64,000 nucleotides of DNA from Brachybacterium kimchii (GTDB lineage Bacteria > Actinomycetota > Actinomycetes > Actinomycetales > Dermabacteraceae): assembly GCF_023373525.1 (NCBI RefSeq), contig NZ_CP097218.1, forward strand, positions 2,170,001 to 2,234,000. Reading direction: 5' to 3'. A program made the position numbers and the translations under genes. The notes under the pieces are model-generated. The model had not been told where the DNA came from and ran no database searches. It saw nothing but the letters and a program-made list of their open reading frames with translations. Each line of letters starts with the position of its first letter. The first letter of the stretch is position 1. Below, piece by piece: positions 32,582-42,442 of this stretch.

Positions 32582-34459
32582 ATGACCCAGACCGAATCCA
32601 AGAATCCTTCCGCCGAACGCCACCGCATGGTGATGCCCTGGCAGCGCATGGCAGGGCTGCGCAGGCGCCTCACCCAGACCACCGTCGCGATCGTCCCACT
32701 GGCGCTGCTCGCGATGGGAGTTCATCCCGCGATCGCCGTGATCCCCGCGATCTACCCCTTCTTCATCCTCATCCGCCGCGGGTACCGCCGGCTGCGCAGA
32801 CACGTGGGCCGCACCGCCCTGGCCGGGGAGCACGGCATCCGCCTGCTGCTGGGCCTGCTGCCGCTCGGGATCTGCTGGGCACAGGGCACGACGGGGCCTC
32901 TCGGCTGGGTGACAACGTTCCTGTTCGCCCTGGTTCCGCTGTCCGAGCCCGTCGTCACCCGCGTGGCACCGGGTCGCAAGCTCCGTGTGGCGAACCTGCC
33001 TGGCATCCCCGACCACCGTGGACCGGCGTTCCCCGTGAACCTCGTGCTTGTAGTGGACCTCGCGCTCACCGCGCTCGCTTCGCTCCTGCTCCTCGTGCAC
33101 GTTCCTGCGGGAGCGCTGGTGCCGCTGCCCCTGATCGCCCTCGCCATCGCGGGGTACCACGCGCTGGACTCCTTCCGGCGCGTGCGGGATTCCGTGAACG
33201 CCGACAACAACCTCTACGGCGCCGTCGAGGCCCTCGCCCCGAAGTTCGTCCTCTACTACGGCGTTCCCGCCGGATCCGCCTACCAGGTGGGGATGTGGAT
33301 CGAGTACCTCGAGCGGATCGGCGAACCCTTCATCGTGGTGCTGCGCAAGACCTCCGCGTTCCGCGAGATCACGCGCCTGACCGACGCCCCGGTGGTGGTG
33401 CGCACGAACATCTGGCAGCTGGATGACGTCATCACGCCCTCGATCACCACGGCCTTCTACGTCAACAACTCCGCGCCGAACGTCCACCTGGTGCGCTACC
33501 CGCAGATCACCCACGTGCAGCTGCTGCACGGCGACAGCGACAAGGCCTCGAGCTTCAACCCGGTCACCGCGCTGTACGACAGGATCTTCGTGGCGGGTCA
33601 GGCGGCCATCGACCGCTACGAGAACAACGGCGTGGAGATCCCGCAGGAGAAGTTCACGATCGTCGGCCGCCCACAGGTGGAGACCGTCGAGCAGCAGGGC
33701 CCGGAGAACATCCCGGTGCGCACGGTGCTGTACGCCCCCACCTGGGAGGGCCACTACGCGGACACGAACTACGGCTCGCTGCCGGTGGGGCCCCACATCG
33801 TCCGCGCTCTCCTGGAGCGCGGGATGACTGTGGTCTTCCGACCGCACCCCTTCAGCTATCGCAACCCCGAGGCCGCCCAGAACATCAACGCGATCAAGCA
33901 GATGCTGCGCGAGGACGCCGAATCCGGCAGCCGCGAGCACCTGTGGGGACACGCTGCGGAGAAGGAGCTGGATGCTTTCGGCTGCTTCAACGCCGCCGAC
34001 GCGATGATCTCCGACGTCTCCTCCGTGGTCCCGGACTTCCTGTACTCCGGCAAGCCTTACGGCCTGGTGACGATGTCGTACACGGTCGCGGAGTTCGAGC
34101 GGATGTTCCCGCTCGCACGCTCGGCCTACGTGATCCCGAAGGACCTCTCGAACCTCGACGAGATGCTCGACCAGCTGCTGGTCACCGACCCCAAGGCCGA
34201 GGCTCGCAAACAGACCCGCGTGGACTATCTGGGCCCGTTCCCGGCCGAGAACTACGCCGATGCCTTCGTGGGCGCCGCGCGCAACGTCGTGCTGCACGAT
34301 CGCAAGCCGGTGGCCGCGCAGAATGCGCGGACCGAGGGAGCGGACGAGGGAGTCGCGGATTCCCGCATGGGCGGCGGCGGTGAGTCCGCCGAGGACGCTA
34401 CCCGGGCACTGGACGGCCCGGAAGATCCCGGCGCGGACAGCGCCGACGAGGACGATTGA
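32582..34459 (+). CDS. Membrane-integrated CDP-glycerol/ribitol phosphotransferase (TagF-like)
   Basis: A 625-residue protein. Five or six hydrophobic segments (between about residues 30 and 200) precede the catalytic GT-B region. Landmarks are VQLLHGDSDKASSFNPVT, TVLYAPTWEGHYAD, VVFRPHPFSYR and DAMISDVSSVVPDFLYSGKPY. The C-terminus is an acidic Asp/Glu/Ala tail. Canonical TagF and TagB lack such an N-terminal membrane domain. A paralogue with the same layout is at 42443-44197. AGGAGGG lies about ten bases before ATG 32582. It probably extends the phosphate-polyol backbone; the choice of glycerol or ribitol is not evident from the sequence. Confidence 0.82.
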   Translation: MTQTESKNPSAERHRMVMPWQRMAGLRRRLTQTTVAIVPLALLAMGVHPAIAVIPAIYPFFILIRRGYRRLRRHVGRTALAGEHGIRLLLGLLPLGICWAQGTTGPLGWVTTFLFALVPLSEPVVTRVAPGRKLRVANLPGIPDHRGPAFPVNLVLVVDLALTALASLLLLVHVPAGALVPLPLIALAIAGYHALDSFRRVRDSVNADNNLYGAVEALAPKFVLYYGVPAGSAYQVGMWIEYLERIGEPFIVVLRKTSAFREITRLTDAPVVVRTNIWQLDDVITPSITTAFYVNNSAPNVHLVRYPQITHVQLLHGDSDKASSFNPVTALYDRIFVAGQAAIDRYENNGVEIPQEKFTIVGRPQVETVEQQGPENIPVRTVLYAPTWEGHYADTNYGSLPVGPHIVRALLERGMTVVFRPHPFSYRNPEAAQNINAIKQMLREDAESGSREHLWGHAAEKELDAFGCFNAADAMISDVSSVVPDFLYSGKPYGLVTMSYTVAEFERMFPLARSAYVIPKDLSNLDEMLDQLLVTDPKAEARKQTRVDYLGPFPAENYADAFVGAARNVVLHDRKPVAAQNARTEGADEGVADSRMGGGGESAEDATRALDGPEDPGADSADEDD

Positions 34460-34519
34460 ACCTCACGTCCATGAAGAACCGAATCAGGAGACATCGTCGA
34501 CCAGAAGGGTGACGCCGCC

Positions 34520-36046
34520 ATGCGGACCGTACTCATACTCCTCCACGCCCTGGGCTACGCCGGGCGGTCCGGAGCCGCTCTCGATCAGTGCCGCATGTTC
34601 GTGGACATGGGGCTCAAGCCTGTCATCGTGACATTCAAGTACGAGCCCAGATTCGAGGAGGGGCTCGCCTCCCGCGAGGGGGACATCGTGCTCCCCGAGG
34701 GGTCGTCCGCGATCAACATCTACCGCGACATGCGCGCACCGCTGACCAAGGATTCCCACGCCGACTGGTCGCGCGCCGAGGACGAGGACACCCATGGGCT
34801 CACCTGGAGCACCTCCACGAACGGGGACACGACCCGCATCGAGTACTTCGATCTCAGCGGCCGCCTCGTCAAGCACCGTGAGCTGCGCGACGATGAGCCG
34901 CTCAGGACGGTCCTGTACCGGGACGGAAAGCCGTCGGTGCAGCGCGAGTACGAGGACACGGGCGCGTGCGGACGCGAGCTCTCCCTCGACCCAGTGACCG
35001 GAAACGTGTCTGAGGAGCGCTACTTCACGCCCGATGGCATCTGCTACGTGACACGCCACCTGGACCCGGAGAGCGGGCGCCAGCTCGGCGTCTACTGCCA
35101 CGACCCGAGCACGGGCCGGTCGACCCGCTACGCCCATAACATCCCATGGCACGCCGCGTGGCTGACCAAGATCCTCGAGGAGTCCCAGCCCCGCCCGCTG
35201 GCGATCGCCCAGCATCCGACCGCCATGCGCAAGCTGCTGGACACCGACCCGAAGCTGTCCAGCAGACTCTTCCTCGCCCACGTCAACCAGTTCCAACCCC
35301 CCTACACTCTCGGTTCCCCGATCCGCGAGGACTATGTCAAGCCGTTCGAACGGGTATCCGAGATGCCCGTGGTGCTCGCTCTGACGGCGAAGCAGGCGGC
35401 GGACTACCGCGCCACGTTCGGAGCGGAGAACTGCGACCCGATCGTCATCCCGAACGTGATCCGGGACCGCAGGTCCTCGACCTCGATCCGCAAGGTGCGC
35501 GGACGGGTAGGGGTCGTGTGCCGCTTGCACGCCGAGCAGAAGCGTGTGGACGATCTCCTCCGCGCCTGGGTCCAGGTCGTCGCGGCGGTCCCCGCCGCGC
35601 ACCTGGAGATCGGCGGTGACGGAGGCGCCCGCAGGTCTCTCGAGCAGCTCGCCTCGGAGTTGGGCCTTCAGGAGAGCGTCACCTTCCACGGGTGGGTGCC
35701 CGACGGCGCGGACCTCATGGCCAGCTGCATCCTGACCGCCTCCGCCGCGAGGTGGGAAGGCTTGCCGCTCTCGATCGGCGAGTCGCTCGCGGCGGAGACG
35801 CCCGTGGTGGCATACGACATCAACTACGGCCCCTCGGACCTCATCCGCGACGGCCGGGACGGTCTCCTCGTCCCCGACGGGGACGTCGATCGACTCGCGC
35901 ACGGGATCATCAAACTGCTCAAACATCCGCGATCTGCCGCGAAGATGGGCCGCTCCGCGTCGCGACGGATGGCTGAGGAGTACTCCATGGAGGCGATCGC
36001 CCCCAAATGGAAGGCGGCGTTCGAGGTCGCGGACCGGCGCAGCTGA
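34520..36046 (+). CDS. TagE-like GT4 glycosyltransferase
   Basis: A 508-residue GT-B glycosyltransferase. The start MRTVLILLHALGYAGRSGAALDQ is a typical acceptor-side Rossmann strand. The central region has YFTPDGICYVTRHLD, as in TagE/GtfA-type poly(polyol-phosphate) glucosyltransferases. The C-terminal GT4 domain has GVVCRLHAEQKRVDDLLRAW and the E-x7-E motif region RWEGLPLSIGESLAAETPVVAYD. The size (about 500) and the beta-rich insert fit the TagE group, which decorates teichoic acid with glucose or GlcNAc from UDP-sugars. It follows the TagF-like gene by 60 bp and is probably in the same operon. Confidence 0.85.
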   Translation: MRTVLILLHALGYAGRSGAALDQCRMFVDMGLKPVIVTFKYEPRFEEGLASREGDIVLPEGSSAINIYRDMRAPLTKDSHADWSRAEDEDTHGLTWSTSTNGDTTRIEYFDLSGRLVKHRELRDDEPLRTVLYRDGKPSVQREYEDTGACGRELSLDPVTGNVSEERYFTPDGICYVTRHLDPESGRQLGVYCHDPSTGRSTRYAHNIPWHAAWLTKILEESQPRPLAIAQHPTAMRKLLDTDPKLSSRLFLAHVNQFQPPYTLGSPIREDYVKPFERVSEMPVVLALTAKQAADYRATFGAENCDPIVIPNVIRDRRSSTSIRKVRGRVGVVCRLHAEQKRVDDLLRAWVQVVAAVPAAHLEIGGDGGARRSLEQLASELGLQESVTFHGWVPDGADLMASCILTASAARWEGLPLSIGESLAAETPVVAYDINYGPSDLIRDGRDGLLVPDGDVDRLAHGIIKLLKHPRSAAKMGRSASRRMAEEYSMEAIAPKWKAAFEVADRRS

Positions 36047-36183
36047 CACGGCGTCGGCGCCCGACGCACCCCTGTGGGAGAGGCCACCGCGACGACGCCG
36101 GACCCCCGGGCTAAGATGAACGGTGCCTCGGCCGCGGTAGGCCGCCCCTTTGTTCCCGGCCCTTCGGAGATTGGTACGGCCTG

Positions 36184-37122
36184 TTGACTGAAAGCAACCT
36201 GGCGCTCCCCACGGTGCCCCCTCCGCTCGAGCGCACCTACGCTCCGGAGTGGGTGGAGTCCACGGCGCAGCAGAACGATCTCGAGCGGATGGGCGTGCGC
36301 CCGTCCCTGCGCGAGTACATCCCGGAGCTCTGGAAGCGCCGCACCTTCATCCGTGTGCTCGCGGTGTCCAAGGCGCAGGCGAAGAACCAGAACACCTACC
36401 TGGGCCAGGTCTGGGCTCTGCTGACGCCCGTCCTCAACGCCGCCGTGTACACAATCATCTTCGGCTTCATCCTGAAAGTGGGACGTGCGGGGATCGACAA
36501 CACGATCGCCTTCATCGTGGTCGGCGTGTTCATGTTCCGCTTCTTCGAGATGTCTCTCCAGGCGGGATCGAAGGCCATTCGCTCCAATATGAACCTGGTG
36601 CGCTCGGTGCACTTCCCACGCGCGGTCCTCCCGATCGCCGGCGTGGCAGCAGAGTTGACCACGCTCGTCCCGGCCCTCGTCGTGATGTGCGTGATCGCGT
36701 ACCTCTCGGGGCTGCTGCCCAACGAGGGCGACGTCCCCCTCGAGCCGCGCTGGCTGCTGCTGATCCCGGCCGTGCTGCTGCTGTGGTGCTTCTGCACGGG
36801 CTGCGCGTTCATCATGGCGAGGCTCGTCGCGCAGACCCCCGATGTCGACAACCTGATCCCCTTCGGCACGCGCATTCTCATGTACGTCTCGGGAGTGATC
36901 TTCTCGATCGACCACTTCCTCGGAAAGTTCTCGTGGGGCTGGATCATGGAGTACCAGCCCGTCGCGGTGTTCCTCGAGATCGCGCGCTCCGCGATCCTCG
37001 CCGAGCCCTCCGCCCCGCTCGACCCAATGAAGTGGGTTGTCGGCGTGGGCTGGGCGATCGTGTTCCTCGTGGGAGGGTTCCTCTACTTCTGGCAGGGGGA
37101 AGAGACTTATGGCCGCAATTGA
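36184..37122 (+). CDS. tagG: Teichoic-acid ABC transporter permease (TagG-like)
   Basis: A 312-residue ABC-2 type permease with about six membrane helices. The N-terminal amphipathic segment includes QNTYLGQVWALLTPVLNA, typical of TagG/Wzm exporters. With TagH it flips undecaprenyl-linked polymer across the membrane. The TTG at 36184 is the start giving the expected N-terminus; no good ribosome binding site is seen. It overlaps the ATPase gene by 14 bp. The 137-bp gap upstream has a TAAGAT hexamer at 36112-36117, a possible -10 box, so the exporter may have its own promoter. Confidence 0.9.
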   Translation: MTESNLALPTVPPPLERTYAPEWVESTAQQNDLERMGVRPSLREYIPELWKRRTFIRVLAVSKAQAKNQNTYLGQVWALLTPVLNAAVYTIIFGFILKVGRAGIDNTIAFIVVGVFMFRFFEMSLQAGSKAIRSNMNLVRSVHFPRAVLPIAGVAAELTTLVPALVVMCVIAYLSGLLPNEGDVPLEPRWLLLIPAVLLLWCFCTGCAFIMARLVAQTPDVDNLIPFGTRILMYVSGVIFSIDHFLGKFSWGWIMEYQPVAVFLEIARSAILAEPSAPLDPMKWVVGVGWAIVFLVGGFLYFWQGEETYGRN

Positions 37123-37999
37123 GACCGACGAGGACGACTTCGAGGTCGACGCCGAGGACCTCGACAACACCCCGGTCCACGAGAGCGAGTCCGACCGGCT
37201 CTCACTGCTGGTGAACGACCTGCACATCACCTACCGCGTCTTCGGCGCGAAGAAGGTGGGAGCAGGCCCCGCACGGAAGCAGACCGCTCTGCAGAAGTTT
37301 CTCAGCCGAGGTGCGTCTCAGCAGAACGTGCGCGAGGTGAAGGCGGTGCGCGGCATCTCCTTCAGCGCCCGCCACGGCGAATCCATCGGCATCATCGGCG
37401 TGAACGGGTCGGGCAAGTCGACCTTGCTGCGTGCGATCGCCGGGCTGATCCCCCCGGCCCAGGGCTCGGTGTACGTGGCCGGCGACCCGGCGCTTCTCGG
37501 CGTGAACGCCGTGCTCATGGGAGACCTGAGCGGTGAACGCAACATCATGATCGGCGGCCTCGCGCTGGGTCTGACACAGCAACAGGTGCGCGAGCGCTAC
37601 CAGGACGTCGTCGACTTCGCCGAGATCGGCGAGTTCGTGAACATGCCGATGAAGTCCTACTCCTCGGGCATGGGTGCGCGCCTGCGCTTCGCGATCTCCG
37701 CGAGTGCTGTCCCTGACATCCTGATGATCGATGAGGCACTGTCCACGGGCGATGCCGCGTTCCGCGCCAAGAGCAAGGCGCGCGTCAACGAGGTGCGCGA
37801 GGCCGCCGGTACGGTGTTCCTGGTCAGCCACTCCCTCGCGACAGTGAAGAGCATGTGCGAGCGCGTGCTCTGGGTGCACAAGGGCCAGCTGGTCATGGAC
37901 GGTCCGGCCGACGAGGTCTGCCACCGCTACAAGCAGTTCGTCAACGAGTCCAAGCGATATGCCCAGCAGCTGGCCGCCCAGCACAAGGCGACGTCGTGA
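37109..37999 (+). CDS. tagH: Teichoic-acid ABC transporter ATPase (TagH-like)
   Basis: A 296-residue ATPase. An acidic N-terminal stretch (about 1-30) precedes the nucleotide-binding domain. Walker A is GVNGSGKSTLLRAIAG, the signature is YSSGMGARLRFAIS, Walker B is ILMIDEALSTGD, and the switch His is in VFLVSHS. The pattern is that of the Wzt/TagH polysaccharide-exporter group. No C-terminal carbohydrate-binding domain is present. ATG 37109 lies inside the end of tagG, and the downstream glycosyltransferase starts at its stop codon (GTGA), so all three are translationally linked. Confidence 0.92.
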   Translation: MAAIETDEDDFEVDAEDLDNTPVHESESDRLSLLVNDLHITYRVFGAKKVGAGPARKQTALQKFLSRGASQQNVREVKAVRGISFSARHGESIGIIGVNGSGKSTLLRAIAGLIPPAQGSVYVAGDPALLGVNAVLMGDLSGERNIMIGGLALGLTQQQVRERYQDVVDFAEIGEFVNMPMKSYSSGMGARLRFAISASAVPDILMIDEALSTGDAAFRAKSKARVNEVREAAGTVFLVSHSLATVKSMCERVLWVHKGQLVMDGPADEVCHRYKQFVNESKRYAQQLAAQHKATS

Positions 38000-39591
38000 C
38001 GAGACCGATCCTGATCGTTCTCCACCGACTCGCTCACGGCGGTGTCACCCAGGCCGTCCTGGATCAAGCACGCATGTTCGACAGCGCCGGCCGCAAGGTC
38101 GCGATCGCGACCTTCGACGACGATCCCTCCTTCCGCTCCTCGGTCGCGGCGCTGCGCGAGTCGGGCAGGCTCCCCGTCGGCGTCGAGGTGCTCAACGTCT
38201 ACCAGGACACCCGCCAGGCCGCGCGTGGTCGCGCCGGGACCAGGAGCGCCACGGGGATGCGCGAGCGCGCGACGGCGGCCGGCCGCAACCTCGGCAGGCG
38301 CGTGCGCGAGCAAATCTCCTCGCTCTCGCACGACGACCTGACGGAGACGGGCGAGGACAAGCACGGGCCGTATCGTCGGCGCTTCACGGCAGCCGGGGAG
38401 TACTACGCGTTCGACCGCCTCGACGAGTCCGGCGGTGTCGCCTACACGAACTTCTTCGAGAACCGCTTCCTGATCCGCCGCGACGACATGGAGGATGGTT
38501 TCGCGGCGCGCCGTACATGGTTCACGTCCGCCGGCTCGGCGAACCGCGTGGAGTTCCTGACCCCCGAAGGGCTCTGCTTCGCCCAGCGCTGGACGGACCC
38601 GGAGGATGGCCACGGCCTGGGGGTGTACGTCGTGCAGCCCGGCACGCGGACCATGCGACGCTTCAGCGGCCTGCCGGCCTGGCACGCCGACTGGCTGCAG
38701 TCCGTGGTCGATCGGAGCGACACGCCCCCGTACGTGATCGCGGAGACCGCCTCCACAATCACCAAGATGCTGAAGCTCCGCCGAGACAGCGCCGTACGCC
38801 TGGGGATGATGCACAACAGCCACCTTGCCTCGCCGTTCGCGATCGACAGCCCGCTGCGCCCCGACTACGAGGAGCCGTTCGCGAATCTTGACGAGGTCGA
38901 CGCCTATGTGCTGCTCAGCGAGAGACAGCGCCGTGACATGACGGAGCGCCTGGGGCACGCCGAGACGTTCACCGTGGTCCCGAATGCCCTGGTCATCCCG
39001 CCCGAGCCCGCGGAACAGCGCGATCCTCACCTGGTGTCGATCATCTCCCGCCTCGCGCCGCAGAAGGCGCTGCACGAGGCCGTCCACGCCTTCGCCGGTG
39101 TCGTGGAAAAGGTGCCCGAAGCACGTCTCGAGATCTACGGTCGCGGCAAGGAGCGGTCTGCGCTCGAGTCACTGGTCTCAGAGCTCGGGATCCAGGGGAA
39201 CGTCGAGTTCATGGGCCGCACGGACGACGCGAACGGTGTGATGGCCCGCAGCGTCTGCACGCTCTCCACATCGGACTGGGAGGCGCTGCCGCTGTCGATC
39301 GGCGAGTCGCTCGCGGTGGCCACTCCCGTCGTCGCCTACGACTGCCTGTACGGACCCTCGACTCTCATCCGGGACGGCGAGACCGGTGTCCTCGTCCCCC
39401 GCGGGGGGCGGAAGGAGCTCGCCGACGCAGTCGTCGAGCTGCTGCGCTCGCCCGAGAGGGCCGCGCGCATGGGCGCCGCCGGTCGCGCAGACATCTCGCA
39501 GCGCCTGAGCTTCGAGGCCGTGCTGCGCGACTGGGATCGGGCCTTCGCCTACGCAGAGACCCGCAGCGGCCTCCCCGCTTCTGCGCGCTGA
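37996..39591 (+). CDS. TagE-like GT4 glycosyltransferase, second copy
   Basis: A 531-residue paralogue of the enzyme at 34520-36046. The start is VTRPILIVLHRLAHGGVTQAVLDQ. A basic linker (about 75-105) is inserted before the central YYAFDRLDESGG and FLTPEGLCFAQRW segment. The GT4 domain has SIISRLAPQKALHEAVHAF, EIYGRGKERSALE and DWEALPLSIGESLAVATPVVAYD. GTG 37996 overlaps the tagH stop by three bases. Two TagE-like enzymes beside one exporter suggest two different sugar decorations, or addition at two positions, on the same polymer. Confidence 0.85.
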   Translation: MTRPILIVLHRLAHGGVTQAVLDQARMFDSAGRKVAIATFDDDPSFRSSVAALRESGRLPVGVEVLNVYQDTRQAARGRAGTRSATGMRERATAAGRNLGRRVREQISSLSHDDLTETGEDKHGPYRRRFTAAGEYYAFDRLDESGGVAYTNFFENRFLIRRDDMEDGFAARRTWFTSAGSANRVEFLTPEGLCFAQRWTDPEDGHGLGVYVVQPGTRTMRRFSGLPAWHADWLQSVVDRSDTPPYVIAETASTITKMLKLRRDSAVRLGMMHNSHLASPFAIDSPLRPDYEEPFANLDEVDAYVLLSERQRRDMTERLGHAETFTVVPNALVIPPEPAEQRDPHLVSIISRLAPQKALHEAVHAFAGVVEKVPEARLEIYGRGKERSALESLVSELGIQGNVEFMGRTDDANGVMARSVCTLSTSDWEALPLSIGESLAVATPVVAYDCLYGPSTLIRDGETGVLVPRGGRKELADAVVELLRSPERAARMGAAGRADISQRLSFEAVLRDWDRAFAYAETRSGLPASAR

Positions 39592-39757
39592 CCCGCGGCC
39601 CCGCGACGCGCGCACGCGCCTCCGCCGCAGACCCACACGTCTCGGCCAGCCAGGAGACGCCGACGCGGCGCGAGGTCGCCGGCGCTCCTGAGAGCTCGGG
39701 CTTGCTCACGCCGCGTCCGGGCGGGGGTTCATCTCCCCCACCTCGTGGCCGGGTGTC

Positions 39758-42352
39758 TCACTTCGAGGAGTACTGCTCCCAGAGCTCCGCGTCCGTCACG
39801 TACGAGGAGGACCAGGGCTTCGCACCCTCGGCCCAGACGCGCGCCTTCGGGGACTCGAGGGGTTCGCGGTCGGGCACGTGCGCCCACTCGGCGCCCAGGT
39901 CGGCGCGACGGGGGCCCGCCACGTAGTGCAGCGCATCGCGGTCGTCCAGGCGGTAGTGGGCCATCGCCGGCACGGCCTGATCGCTGAAGCCCGCTGCGCG
40001 CAGGCCGGCGAGGTCGAGCACCATGACATCGGTGTCGAAGGCATCGAAGTCGAAGACGTGGCGTCCGTGAATGTCACGGTAGAACTCGTAGGCGGTCACT
40101 GGGTCGGAGTCCAGACGCTTGGCCGCGCCGTAGAGCACCGCGAAGCCGCTCGCGTCCGCCCGGGACGTGCGGCGCGCCGCGAACAGCGCCTCGCCGAGAT
40201 CAATGCCCTCGAGCTCGGCGAGGTCGGCGGAGACCACGCCGTCGACCGGCAGCAGGATCGCGCGGTCCACGGGCACGAGCTCGGGGAGCAGCACGCGGTC
40301 CAGGGAACGCTCGTCGAGCGCCTTCACGGCGTTCGCGTCGACGGAGGCGGTGTCGACCCATCGGATCTCGACACCCTCGACCTCGAGGCGCGCGGGGCCG
40401 GCCCCGCGTGCGACGATCCATGCGCGGATCGTCCGCGAGGACGACTCGGCCGCGGAGCGCAGCACGGCGGCGAGGTGGCGCACCTGGTAGGCGGTCGGGG
40501 TCAGCACGACGTCGATCGGGTTCGCTGGGCCGTCGGCCTCCTGCCGCTGGACGGACGCGACCAGCTGGCCGGCGGAGCGCCCGACCGCGGGGACCGTGAC
40601 GGAGCGCGAGTGGCGCTCCCGGGCCTGCTGGACCTCGGGTTCGACCGTTTCCCGCCACAGGGCGTACACGGACGCGCGATCCTCGCCCCGGAAGATCGCC
40701 TCGAGCACCGGCTGGAGACGGTCGCGCATCCGCGACCGCATGGCGTCGAAGTCCGTCTGGCTCAGACGGAACAGGCCGTTGAAGCGCACGTCGGCGTTGT
40801 TCTTCGGCTCGAAGTCGACCTTCAGCCCAAGGGAGGTCGTCGGGAGGTAGCAGTGCAGTCGGGTGGTCACCACATCGGTGTACTCGCGGCGGTAGCGCTC
40901 GAGCACCTGGACGGCGTCCCACATGTTCGCGGTGAAGTCGCGCTTCTTGATCTCGGGGTAGGACTGCCGGACGTTCTCGTGCCCCTTCGGGACGGGGCTG
41001 CGGGCGACGTCCACATAGACGGTCGCCTCCTCGGGCTTCCCCTCGAGATCTGGGAAGACGGTGTTCACCGTCGTCGTCAGGCAACCGGAGAAGAACGCGG
41101 GGACGTCGAGTGAGAGCAGCAGGTCGACGGTCGTCCAGTCACGGCACCCGATCGGCCCGTGCTCACGCAGGTACGCGAGCGACTCCTCGCTGAGGAGCGC
41201 TCGCTTGCTGCAGTGGAACGAGACGAAGATCGGGTTCAGATTCGGGTGGAGAGGGAAGTCGTAGACGCCGAGGCCGAACATGGCGTGCATGTGCCAGCCG
41301 AACTCCAGGAGCCATGTGTTCGGAGGAATCTGCTGGTAGGTCGAGGAATCACGATCGATTGTCAGCAGGTCGACGTCCGCGGAGACGCCCTCCCTGCGCA
41401 GCTCGGGGCGCACGCGCTCCTGCATGGAGCGCACGAAGTCGACGACGCCTTCCTCACCGTGGAAACGCAGGTCCTGGTGCCGCACGACGTGGCCGAGGGA
41501 GGCCAGCGTCTGGATCTGATCGCCGATGTTCTGGGAAGCGCGAGCCCGTCCGGGCTGCAGGTAGTCGATGAGTCCGAACGACACGTGGCCCTCGGGAGTC
41601 GCTGGAGCGCTCTGCAACCGACCGGAGCCCACCCAGCGTTCTCCCCAGGCCAGATCGTCATGACCGGACTTCCAGGCGCTCTGCTGCGTCGGTGTCGCGT
41701 ACGCGGCGGACGTCTTCGCAAAGGCCTGATCCGCCAGGTCGAGCTCGTCGACGACGAACAGGTTGCGGTACACCTCGAACCAGGTGCGCGCGCTGAAGGT
41801 CCGGTTCTCGGCGAGCCAGGTCCTCGCGGTCTCGATCCCGCGGCCCGAATCCGCACGGAAGAGTGTCTGGATCTTCTCGAGCGGAGCGAAGCTCAGGGAC
41901 TGCTCGTCGTCGACGGCGTCGAAGTGGTGCACCGCGAGCGAGTGATAGCTGCGGGAGGCGGCGACGATCCCTGCGGCGAGGTGCCCCGCGGCGGCCGTCG
42001 ACTCGTCTCGCACGAGGGCGTCGGCGAGCGACTGCGCCTCGTTCGTCCGCTTGTCCTTCAGCAGAGCGCGGACCCTCTCGGCAACGGCCCGGTCAAGCCC
42101 CTTGCCCTGCATGATCGCGCGCGTCAGCGGATCGGCAGACTTCTTCTCCACGCTCTTGCGCACACGGTCCGCGACCGCCGGGGACGGGACCTTCTTCGGA
42201 GGGGTGCCGGCCGACCGCCCCTCGGCGGCCGCGAGGAGCTGCTCATACGCGCTCGCCCAATCTTCCGATCGAGAGGCGGCTCGCACCTGATCCTTGGTGG
42301 CGATGGGCAGTCGGGATGCGGCCAGGCGGCGGAGCCGTCGTAGTCTCGGCAC
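39758..42352 (-). CDS. Polysaccharide pyruvyltransferase fused to a degenerate GT8-like domain
   Basis: An 864-residue three-part protein. Residues 1-240 are helical and TPR-like. Residues about 255-590 form a polysaccharide pyruvyltransferase (CsaB/WcaK-like) domain with ASQNIGDQIQTLASLG, FVSFHCSKRALL, GCLTTTV and VVTTRLHCYLPTTSLGLKVDF. Residues about 640-850 resemble a GT8 glycosyltransferase fold (LPELVPVDRAILLPVDGVVSADLAEL). Where GT8 enzymes have a D-x-D metal site, this domain has PVDG, so it may be inactive or substrate-binding only. Pyruvylation of sugar residues is known to create anchoring sites for SLH proteins and to add charge. The GTG at 42352 has GGAG eight bases upstream. It is convergent with the upstream operon. 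Confidence 0.75.
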   Translation of the reverse strand: MPRLRRLRRLAASRLPIATKDQVRAASRSEDWASAYEQLLAAAEGRSAGTPPKKVPSPAVADRVRKSVEKKSADPLTRAIMQGKGLDRAVAERVRALLKDKRTNEAQSLADALVRDESTAAAGHLAAGIVAASRSYHSLAVHHFDAVDDEQSLSFAPLEKIQTLFRADSGRGIETARTWLAENRTFSARTWFEVYRNLFVVDELDLADQAFAKTSAAYATPTQQSAWKSGHDDLAWGERWVGSGRLQSAPATPEGHVSFGLIDYLQPGRARASQNIGDQIQTLASLGHVVRHQDLRFHGEEGVVDFVRSMQERVRPELRREGVSADVDLLTIDRDSSTYQQIPPNTWLLEFGWHMHAMFGLGVYDFPLHPNLNPIFVSFHCSKRALLSEESLAYLREHGPIGCRDWTTVDLLLSLDVPAFFSGCLTTTVNTVFPDLEGKPEEATVYVDVARSPVPKGHENVRQSYPEIKKRDFTANMWDAVQVLERYRREYTDVVTTRLHCYLPTTSLGLKVDFEPKNNADVRFNGLFRLSQTDFDAMRSRMRDRLQPVLEAIFRGEDRASVYALWRETVEPEVQQARERHSRSVTVPAVGRSAGQLVASVQRQEADGPANPIDVVLTPTAYQVRHLAAVLRSAAESSSRTIRAWIVARGAGPARLEVEGVEIRWVDTASVDANAVKALDERSLDRVLLPELVPVDRAILLPVDGVVSADLAELEGIDLGEALFAARRTSRADASGFAVLYGAAKRLDSDPVTAYEFYRDIHGRHVFDFDAFDTDVMVLDLAGLRAAGFSDQAVPAMAHYRLDDRDALHYVAGPRRADLGAEWAHVPDREPLESPKARVWAEGAKPWSSSYVTDAELWEQYSSK

Positions 42353-42442
42353 AGGGAGCTCCAGGTGAAGGTGAACGACAGGTGACGGCGGGGAGTCTAC
42401 AAGGCGACCACCTTCGCAGCTGTCAGTGCCCGGGCCGACTTG

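Noticed and set aside
39719..39745. Terminator between the convergent glycosyltransferase and pyruvyltransferase genes
   Set aside because: Only a 5-bp ggggg/ccccc stem is visible, too weak to list with confidence in DNA of this composition.
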